DNA of 7,268 nucleotides from JAWVEV01 sp033856535. GTDB lineage: Bacteria > Actinomycetota > Thermoleophilia > Miltoncostaeales > Miltoncostaeaceae. A program made the position numbers and the translations under genes. Position 1 is the first letter of the stretch. Each line of letters starts with the position of its first letter. Location: the NCBI GenBank assembly GCA_033856535.1, contig JAWVEV010000052.1:1-7268 (forward strand), in the 5' to 3' direction. Below are positions 1 to 4,564 of the stretch, piece after piece. The notes below the pieces were generated by a model. That model was not told where the DNA came from, did no database searches, and saw only the letters and a program-made list of their open reading frames with translations.

Positions 1-611
1 ATGAAGCCGAGGAGCTCCGAGGTGCCCTGCTCGAACGGCGGTTGCTCGGCCTCCCCGTTGTACTCGACGGTCACGCCGGCCGGCGCGACCGCCTCGCGGG
101 CCGTCTCCTCGACGTCCTCGACCGCGCTGCGGTCGCCGGTGTCGATGATCTCGTTGAACTGGGCCTCCGCGTAGGCGATCCGGCCGCCGTCGGAGAAGGT
201 GCGGTCCTCGAAGGGGTCCGCGACGCTGGTCAGGCCGACCTTGTCGTCGGTCGGCTTGAACTGCGTGCGCAGCTTCGCGACGACCGCCTCCACCGCGGCC
301 TTGCGCGCCGGCGTGTCGAGTCGCTCGCCCGGCGGGGCGGCGAACACCATGTTCAGCACGCTCCCCTGCTCGGACGCGAACTCCGCCTCGATCAGGTCGG
401 TGGCCCTCTGGGTGTCGGAGCCCGGGATCTCGAACTCGTCACGAAGCGCGCCGCCGACCGTGGCCACCAGCCCGATCAGGACGACGATGATGCCGACCCA
501 GCCGAAGATGACGCGCCACGGATGCGTGGCGCAGAACCGCGCCCAGCGCGCGAGCGCCCCCGTCGACAGCCGTTCGTGGGCCGCGCGGTGCCCGTTGCCC
601 GTGTCGCTCAT
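1..611 (-). CDS. MMPL/RND-family transporter, N-terminal part (cut by window edge)
   Basis: These are the first 203 codons of a membrane transporter of the MMPL branch of the RND superfamily, proton-driven pumps that export lipids or hydrophobic compounds across the cytoplasmic membrane. The start is ATG at 611-609: an in-frame TGA at 615-617 excludes any upstream start, and a purine-rich GAAGGGA lies about 9 bases before it. Residues 1-33 are basic and cytoplasmic, with the family-typical ARFCATHPWRV. Residues 34-52 form the first transmembrane helix. Residues 58-74 (DEFEIPGSDTQRATDLI) match the conserved start of the first extracytoplasmic loop, which usually reads as F-x-I-P-G-T-x-S-Q. The visible remainder is this soluble porter-like loop, ending just where the second membrane helix should begin. 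Full-length relatives have roughly 700 residues or more, so most of the gene lies outside. Substrate is unknown. It is codirectional with the upstream hydrolase operon but 180 bases away with its own candidate promoter. Confidence 0.9.
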   Translation of the reverse strand, partial: MSDTGNGHRAAHERLSTGALARWARFCATHPWRVIFGWVGIIVVLIGLVATVGGALRDEFEIPGSDTQRATDLIEAEFASEQGSVLNMVFAAPPGERLDTPARKAAVEAVVAKLRTQFKPTDDKVGLTSVADPFEDRTFSDGGRIAYAEAQFNEIIDTGDRSAVEDVEETAREAVAPAGVTVEYNGEAEQPPFEQGTSELLGF

Positions 612-736
612 GCGTCAGGATCCCTTCGCTCGTTGCGTCGTCGTCCCTGAGACCGGCGGCGGCCTCGGAACTCATCGCGGCGATCCGGGAGCGAGCCGGA
701 CCACGCCGTCCGCGCGGCAGGGCGCGGACCGGCCGC

Positions 737-765
737 ACCATAACCGGAATGGCGGCTCCGGTGAA
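737..765 (-). promoter_or_regulatory. Candidate promoter of the MMPL gene
   Basis: On the minus strand, TTCACC (765-760) and TATGGT (742-737) are separated by 17 bases, resembling a vegetative -35/-10 pair with four matches to TTGACA and a TANNNT -10. It would start transcription about 120 bases before the MMPL start codon. I see no convincing rho-independent terminator for the hydrolase operon in this 180-base gap, so read-through into the MMPL gene remains possible. This is by-eye motif matching only. Confidence 0.35.
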
Positions 766-791
766 GCCCGAACGCGAGGATTTCGTCGCGC

Positions 792-1586
792 CTACGCCGC
801 CGCCGCCGCTCCATGCCGCCCGAGGAAGTCGAGCATCGCCGGCAGAACGAGGTCCGGCCGCGTGAACTGCGGGATGTGGTTGGACATCGGGTCGGCGCCG
901 GCGTGGTTGAGCACCAGCATCTCGGCGCGCGGGATGCACCGCCGCATGACCAGCATCTGGTCGAGGTTCGCCCAGGGGTCGGTCTCGCCGGCGACGAGCA
1001 GGGTGGGGGCGGTCACGCGAGCAAGGTCGTCCTCGCCGTAGTCCGGCGCCACGGCCACGTTGGCCTTGATCGCGTCCAGCAGCTCGCGCCAGTAGCCGGG
1101 GTGGCGGCGCGCGTCGTGGAGCTCCGCCAGGGCCTCCGCCCACTCCGGGTGCTCGGCGGCGATCACGTCCGCGTCGAGCACCGCGTTCGCCGCCTCGGTG
1201 CTGGCGTCGTTGCGGTAGTTGGCGCCCACCAGGACGAGCGACCGGACCAGGTCGGGCCGGGCCATTCCGAGCGCGAGGGCGACGATGCCGCCGTCGCTCA
1301 CGCCGGCCACGTGCGCCGGCGCCAGGCCCAGCGCCTCGATGAACGCGGCCAGGTCATCGCCGATCTGCTCGTAGGAGAGCCAGCCGGCGGGGTTGTCGGT
1401 GCGCCCGTGGCCGCGGTGCTCGACCTGGATCGCGCGGTACCGCTCGGCCAGCGCCCCCACCAGGCCGCCCCAACCGGCGCTGTGCATCTCCAGGGTGCCG
1501 GTGGCGCCGTGCAGGAGCACCAGCGGCTCGCCGGCGCCGGCCTCCTCGTAGTACATGCGGATGTCGCGGACCGCGGCGTGGGGCAC
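792..1586 (-). CDS. Alpha/beta-fold hydrolase
   Basis: A 264-residue single-domain alpha/beta hydrolase, probably cytoplasmic because no signal peptide is seen. Visible landmarks in order are the oxyanion-hole strand LVLLHGATG (residues 22-30), EHRGHGRTDNP (56-66, the loop typical of epoxide hydrolase, haloperoxidase and enol-lactonase relatives), the nucleophile elbow GVSDGG with Ser97, and the acid strand LLVAGETDPW with Asp203. The catalytic His should lie in 226-240; His228 and His237 are both candidates, and the usual GH motif is replaced by GAD, so the assignment is open. The start chosen is GTG at 1586-1584. It lies two bases after the stop of the upstream collagen-like gene and leaves about 20 residues before the HG motif, the usual length; ATG at residue 11 is an alternative. 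No Shine-Dalgarno sequence lies at proper distance, suggesting reinitiation by ribosomes from the upstream gene. It is the last gene of the propeller/collagen operon. Substrate cannot be read from sequence; an esterase or lactonase role is a guess. Confidence 0.92.
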   Translation of the reverse strand: MPHAAVRDIRMYYEEAGAGEPLVLLHGATGTLEMHSAGWGGLVGALAERYRAIQVEHRGHGRTDNPAGWLSYEQIGDDLAAFIEALGLAPAHVAGVSDGGIVALALGMARPDLVRSLVLVGANYRNDASTEAANAVLDADVIAAEHPEWAEALAELHDARRHPGYWRELLDAIKANVAVAPDYGEDDLARVTAPTLLVAGETDPWANLDQMLVMRRCIPRAEMLVLNHAGADPMSNHIPQFTRPDLVLPAMLDFLGRHGAAAAA

Positions 1587-1588
1587 GG

Positions 1589-2323
1589 CTACAGGGGCGC
1601 CGTGTAGGCCCAGGTCCCCTCGGCCCGGGCGCTCGTGGCCGGGACGGCGGCCTCGAAGATCCAGAGGAACCCGAAGACGTTGGCGGGCGAGGGGTCGGCC
1701 TCGAGCGGGAACACGGCCAGCGTGCCGGGACCGACGTTGGTGAGGACGACGTCGCGGACGTAGACGCACAGCCGGCCCGGCGGTGCGGTCGGCGCGAGGA
1801 AGGTGCCGGCACAGCTCGCGTCCTCGTCCAGGTCGCGCGCCGCCTGGGCGATCGACAGGCTCGGCTGCCCGTTCGCTCCGTTCACGCCGATCGACACATG
1901 TGCCTCGTCCAGCGGGTGGGGCGCGCGGATCGGGAGCGACTCGAGCTCGGCGGTCTCCTGTCCCGCGACCACCGCGCCGACGATCGCGCCCCAGGTCCCG
2001 GTGGCGGTCTTCCCGGCGGGCATCGAGCCGTCGAAGAGCGCCGTCCCGGGGGCGCCGGCGGGGCCCTGCAGACCCTGCGCCCCGCGGGCGCCGGCCTCGC
2101 CCGGCGGGCCCTGCGCGCCGCGGAGCGAGCGCACCGCGGCGGCCTTCAGGTCGACCAGGCCGAGCGAGCGGTTCTTCACGTCCGCTCCGGTCAGCGAGCC
2201 GTTGCGCACCTGCGCACCGGTGATGAGCGAGCCGGCGAGGGCGCCGCCGGTCATGCCCAGGACCAGCGCGATCAGCGCGACCACCATCGCCGGCGAGAGC
2301 GCGCGCCGCCGGCCGGGGCTCAT
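1589..2323 (-). CDS. Secreted or membrane-anchored collagen-like protein
   Basis: A 244-residue exported protein of a type I associate with Thermoleophilia. After a basic N-terminus, residues 11-30 form a hydrophobic signal or anchor helix ending in GALAG. Residues 34-64 (ITGAQVRNGSLTGADVKNRS and following) are the polar linker with repeated NGSL/NRSL turns usual in these proteins. Residues 69-93 are a short collagen-like run of eight Gly-X-Y triplets. Residues 100-244 form a C-terminal beta-rich domain, starting around TGTWGAIV and ending EGTWAYTAPL, with Cys171 and Cys186 spaced as CAGTFLAPTAPPGRLC, a likely disulfide. Its role is unknown; a surface or extracellular scaffold is the cautious inference. 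The ATG at 2323-2321 overlaps the TGA of the upstream propeller gene (ATGA) and has no Shine-Dalgarno sequence, so expression is probably coupled to that gene. The stop at 1591-1589 is two bases before the hydrolase start. Confidence 0.9.
   Translation of the reverse strand: MSPGRRRALSPAMVVALIALVLGMTGGALAGSLITGAQVRNGSLTGADVKNRSLGLVDLKAAAVRSLRGAQGPPGEAGARGAQGLQGPAGAPGTALFDGSMPAGKTATGTWGAIVGAVVAGQETAELESLPIRAPHPLDEAHVSIGVNGANGQPSLSIAQAARDLDEDASCAGTFLAPTAPPGRLCVYVRDVVLTNVGPGTLAVFPLEADPSPANVFGFLWIFEAAVPATSARAEGTWAYTAPL
2045..2119 (-). repeat. Collagen-like Gly-X-Y coding repeat
   Basis: Codons 69-93 of the collagen-like gene have glycine at every third residue without a break (GAQ GPP GEA GAR GAQ GLQ GPA GAP G). 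Eight triplets are few for an independently stable triple helix, so this may trimerise only with help from the flanking domains. Confidence 0.9.
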
Positions 2324-3333
2324 GGCAGAAGCATGCCGGGGGCGCCGACCGGGATCGCGAGCAGCGCGGGGCCGTGGCCCGGCGGGTTCCCGAACTGCTC
2401 GCCGATCGCGAAGTTCACGGCGTACAGCGTCCGCCGGTGCCCCCGGCGGGTGTCGAAGGCGAGGCTGGAGGCCCAGTCGAGGCCGTCGCCGGCGTCGGCG
2501 ATCGGCCGTATCCGCCCCTTCGGCCCGACGCGGACGATCGCGCTCTGGCCGATCACGGCCACGTAGATCCGGCCCCGGACGTCCAGCGCGACGCCGTCCG
2601 AGCCGCCAAGCGCCGCTCCGGAGGCGAGCACCTTCGGCACCCCGAGCGCGCCGTCGGGCCGCACCCGGATGCGCAGGAGCGTGCCGCGCTCGGTGTTCAC
2701 GACGAAGAGGTGACCGCGCCGGTACGCGATGCCGTTGGCGCCGACGCCGTTCGGGAGCAGGTCGCCGGTGCCGCCGAGAACCGGGTCGGCCATGACCCGC
2801 TCGACCGCGCCGCGCCGGCTCACCCGCCAGATGCCGCCGAGGAAGCCGCCCCCCGGCGCCGGCCCCTCCGTCGAGGAGGCGACGTAGAGGTTCCCTCGCC
2901 GGTCGAAGGCGAGGCCGTTGGGGAAGGGGATGTCCTCGGTGCCCGGCAGGCGCGTCGCGGCGCCGGTGCGCCGGTCGAAGCGCCAGATCCCCTGCGCCGC
3001 CTTGGCGACCACGCCGGCGTAGAGGTTCCCCCGGCGGTCCACGGCGAGCCCCAGCATCCCGAGGTCGCCGCCCGCCGCGTCGATGCCCGGCACCGTGCCG
3101 AAGACCGTCGGCTCGGTCGCGCCGGGCGTCAGCCTCAGCAGCCGTCCGAGAGGCGCCAGCGACATGAAGACGTTGCCGCGGCGGTCGACGGCCACGCCCT
3201 CGGGACGCTCCGCGGCCGCGGCGTCGAAAGCCACGATGGTCCGGGCGCCGGAGCCCGCCAGCCCGGCGCCCGCGAGAAGGCCGAGCGCCGCCATCGCCAA
3301 GACCACGACGACGGTGCGCACGCAGAGCTTCAC
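2320..3333 (-). CDS. Secreted NHL/SMP-30-like six-bladed beta-propeller protein
   Basis: A 337-residue exported beta-propeller. Residues 1-26 are a typical Sec signal peptide (basic KLCVR, then a Val/Ala/Leu core, likely cut after GLA at 26). No lipobox is present; Cys4 is too early for one. Six strand motifs of the NHL/SMP-30 kind follow at regular spacing: PEGVAVDRRGNVFMS (44-58), LGLAVDRRGNLYAGV (94-108), PNGLAFDRRGNLYVASS (138-154), ANGIAYRRGHLFVVN (199-213), SDGVALDVRGRIYVAV (245-260) and a sixth near ASSLAFDTRRG (288-298) ending TLYAVN. This predicts six blades. SMP-30/gluconolactonase relatives can bind metal and open lactones, but many secreted propellers only bind ligands, so no reaction is assigned. 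The GTG at 3333-3331 is chosen because AGGAGGT sits six bases upstream and it begins the signal peptide; the open frame runs on into the antisense of the methyltransferase without coding character. It is the first gene of the operon, overlapping the collagen-like gene by four bases. Confidence 0.92.
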   Translation of the reverse strand: MKLCVRTVVVVLAMAALGLLAGAGLAGSGARTIVAFDAAAAERPEGVAVDRRGNVFMSLAPLGRLLRLTPGATEPTVFGTVPGIDAAGGDLGMLGLAVDRRGNLYAGVVAKAAQGIWRFDRRTGAATRLPGTEDIPFPNGLAFDRRGNLYVASSTEGPAPGGGFLGGIWRVSRRGAVERVMADPVLGGTGDLLPNGVGANGIAYRRGHLFVVNTERGTLLRIRVRPDGALGVPKVLASGAALGGSDGVALDVRGRIYVAVIGQSAIVRVGPKGRIRPIADAGDGLDWASSLAFDTRRGHRRTLYAVNFAIGEQFGNPPGHGPALLAIPVGAPGMLLP

Positions 3334-3339
3334 GGGGTG

Positions 3340-3346
3340 ACCTCCT
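3340..3346 (-). promoter_or_regulatory. Strong ribosome binding site of the propeller gene
   Basis: AGGAGGT on the minus strand is a full match to the 16S rRNA anti-Shine-Dalgarno core. It is six bases from the GTG start at 3333 and decides that start. It is the only strong site in the three-gene operon. Confidence 0.85.
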
Positions 3347-3353
3347 CGGCGCG

Positions 3354-3383
3354 ATCCTCCGTCCGCCCCGGCGAGCCTGTCAA
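3354..3383 (-). promoter_or_regulatory. Candidate promoter of the propeller-collagen-hydrolase operon
   Basis: A perfect TTGACA (3383-3378) is followed after 18 bases by GAGGAT (3359-3354), close to the TAGGAT form often seen at actinobacterial vegetative promoters. Transcription would start near 3347, giving a leader of about 14 bases with the Shine-Dalgarno sequence at its 5' end. The shared palindrome at 3403-3420 lies just upstream, centred near -64 of this start, where an activator could touch RNA polymerase. Positions are by eye. Confidence 0.5.
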
Positions 3384-3387
3384 CGAC

Positions 3388-3420
3388 GGATCGGCACCCC
3401 GGATCGGCAACGCTGCCGAT
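3388..3420. promoter_or_regulatory. Predicted operator, copy 1: palindrome plus extra half-site
   Basis: An 18-base perfect inverted repeat, ATCGGCA-ACGC-TGCCGAT, occupies 3403-3420. It is preceded by a direct half-site GGATCGGCA at 3388-3396, so TCGGCA starts at 3391 and 3404. Eighteen bases (3404-3421) recur identically at 7053-7070 in front of the SnoaL-like gene. The palindrome lies between two divergent promoters, and its right edge abuts the expected -35 region of the methyltransferase promoter. Two-fold symmetry of this length fits a dimeric helix-turn-helix protein; the nearby LuxR-type regulator is the first candidate. Confidence 0.65.
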
Positions 3421-3441
3421 GGCGGCCGCGCGGCCCGCGCC

Positions 3442-3447
3442 TACGGT
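3442..3447 (+). promoter_or_regulatory. Candidate -10 box of the methyltransferase gene
   Basis: TACGGT fits TANNNT and begins 21 bases after the palindrome. No good -35 hexamer is found 17-18 bases upstream (ATGGCG or GATGGC), as expected of an activator-dependent promoter. With the start of transcription near 3454 the palindrome is centred near -42, the position typical of LuxR-family activators that overlap the -35 region. Confidence 0.4.
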
Positions 3448-3477
3448 CCCCCGGACGATCCGAGCGAAGGGGGCGAC

Positions 3478-4470
3478 ATGATCGAGTCGACGACGGCGCG
3501 GTCGGCGGGGGCGGAGATCTACGAGCTGGCCGACCTCATCGGAGCGGCGGCGACGATCATGGGCGCCGCGGACAGCGGGCTGCTGGCCGCGCTCGTGCAG
3601 GGGTCCGGCACGAGCGCCGAGCTCGCGGGGCGGGTGGGCCTCGACGCCCGCGCGGCCGACGTCGTGCTCGGCGTCCTCGCGAGCCAGGGGCTCGCCGCCC
3701 TCGACGGCGACGTCTACGCCGCGTCGCCGGGCCTGCTCGGCATCGGGGAGCGGTTCCCCGGCGGCGTGCCCTGGGTCGCCTCGCTCTGGAGCCACCTGCC
3801 CACGTTCCTGGCCACCGGCGAGCCCTTCGGCCCCTTCGACGGGAACCTCGAGGAGCGCGAGCGCTCCTACGTGGTGGCCGCCGAGGCGCTCGAGCGTCTC
3901 TTCGGGCCCGCCGCCGCGGAGCTGGCCGTCCGGCTGCCCGGCGCGCCGGCGCGCATCCTGGACGTCGGCGCCGGCTCGGGGGTCTGGAGCCTGTCGATGG
4001 CCGAGCGCTGCGGCGCCGTCGTGACCACGTTCGACCTGCCGGGCGTGGCCGACCTCTTCCTGTCGCGGGCCGCCGCGCGCGGCCTGGGCGATCGCGCGGA
4101 CGCGCTGGTCGGCGACTTCAACGCCACGGAGCTGCCGGCCGAGGCCTTCGACCGCGTCGTGCTCGCGAACGTCATCCACCTCGAGCCGCCGGCGCGGGCG
4201 CGGGCTCTGATCGCGCGGGCCGCCGCGGCCGTCGCCCCGGGCGGCGATCTGGTGGTGATCGAGCCGATCGGGCGGGAGACGCCCGCGCGGGAGCGCGCGG
4301 CGGCCCTCTACGCGCTGCACCTGGCGATGCGCACCCGCGAGGGGTGGGCGCACCGCCAGCCCGAGATCACCGAGTGGCTGCGGGACGCCGGCCTCGCGAT
4401 CGAGGCGCCGGTCGAGCTCGAGGGGCCGCCGAGCGCCTTCCTGGGCATCGTGGGCCGCCGCCCGGCCTGA
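3478..4470 (+). CDS. SAM-dependent O-methyltransferase-type enzyme
   Basis: A 330-residue class I methyltransferase with the two-domain plan of small-molecule O-methyltransferases. Residues about 14-90 form the N-terminal winged-helix dimerisation domain (GLLAALVQGSGTSAELAGRV, then a recognition-like helix and the hairpin LAALDGDVYAAS). The Rossmann SAM domain follows: motif I ILDVGAGSG (160-168), an acidic residue after strand 2 in TFDLPG (Asp186), GDF (212-214) lining the adenine pocket, and FDRVVLANVIHLEP (224-237) with His234 at the position of the catalytic-base region. PGGDLVVIEPIG lies in the next strand. The Asp-Trp after the catalytic His of plant caffeate-type enzymes is absent here, so a substrate class is not assigned and O- rather than N- or C-methylation is inference. 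ATG at 3478 has AAGGGGG five to six bases upstream. The gene is divergent from the propeller operon and lies 94 bases before the regulator, which it probably serves as a target. Confidence 0.93.
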   Translation: MIESTTARSAGAEIYELADLIGAAATIMGAADSGLLAALVQGSGTSAELAGRVGLDARAADVVLGVLASQGLAALDGDVYAASPGLLGIGERFPGGVPWVASLWSHLPTFLATGEPFGPFDGNLEERERSYVVAAEALERLFGPAAAELAVRLPGAPARILDVGAGSGVWSLSMAERCGAVVTTFDLPGVADLFLSRAAARGLGDRADALVGDFNATELPAEAFDRVVLANVIHLEPPARARALIARAAAAVAPGGDLVVIEPIGRETPARERAAALYALHLAMRTREGWAHRQPEITEWLRDAGLAIEAPVELEGPPSAFLGIVGRRPA

Positions 4471-4474
4471 CGAG

Positions 4475-4504
4475 GTGACAGCCCCCCCGGGGGGCCCGTA
4501 ATCT
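4475..4504 (+). promoter_or_regulatory. Candidate promoter of the LuxR-type regulator gene
   Basis: GTGACA (4475-4480, five of six matches to TTGACA) and TAATCT (4499-4504) are 18 bases apart. Transcription would begin near 4511, giving a leader of about 54 bases. The 18-base spacer contains the C/G palindrome at 4481-4495. No TCGGCA/TGCCGA half-site is present in this gap, so the regulator does not appear to act on its own promoter through the shared operator. Confidence 0.4.
4481..4495. repeat. C/G palindrome between -35 and -10 boxes
   Basis: GCCCCCCCGGGGGGC is self-complementary apart from a one-base offset at its centre. In RNA it could form only a short hairpin, about five pairs with a five-base loop, and the sequence after it (CCGTAATCTCTC) is not a T tract. 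It could be a weak methyltransferase-gene terminator, or a protein or DNA-structure site within the regulator promoter. Confidence 0.4.
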
Positions 4505-4512
4505 CTCTCCCC

Positions 4513-4547
4513 TCACCGGCCGTTTCACCGGCGGCCGGTTCACCGGC
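4513..4547 (+). repeat. Three direct TCACCGGC repeats in the regulator leader
   Basis: TCACCGGC starts at 4513, 4525 and 4540. The last two copies extend to TTCACCGGCGG. They lie just before the Shine-Dalgarno sequence GGGAGG (4555-4560) and, if the predicted promoter is right, within the untranslated leader. They might bind a protein or may be chance in GC-rich DNA. Confidence 0.45.
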
Positions 4548-4564
4548 GGTCATCGGGAGGGGCG

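Noticed and set aside
1587..1769. Longer N-terminus for the alpha/beta hydrolase
   Set aside because: The extra residues are Arg-rich, overlap the conserved end of the collagen-like domain and precede the normal family start; GTG at 1586 fits the operon spacing.
3061..3115. CGGCAC-C-GTGCCG inverted repeat resembling the operator
   Set aside because: It lies within the propeller coding sequence, differs in core and spacing from TCGGCA-N4-TGCCGA, and is explained by GC-rich codons.
2374..3477. Plus-strand open frame leading into the methyltransferase
   Set aside because: The part before ATG 3478 is antisense to the propeller and has no domain; a Shine-Dalgarno sequence and an N-terminal dimerisation domain support the start at 3478.
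3334..4353. Upstream extension of the propeller reading frame through the methyltransferase region
   Set aside because: The extension is Arg/Gly-rich, antisense to the methyltransferase, and precedes a clear signal peptide with a strong ribosome binding site at 3340-3346.
4481..4510. Rho-independent terminator after the methyltransferase
   Set aside because: The palindrome leaves almost no loop, and the following sequence is CCGTAATCTCTC rather than a T tract, so it is listed only as a repeat.
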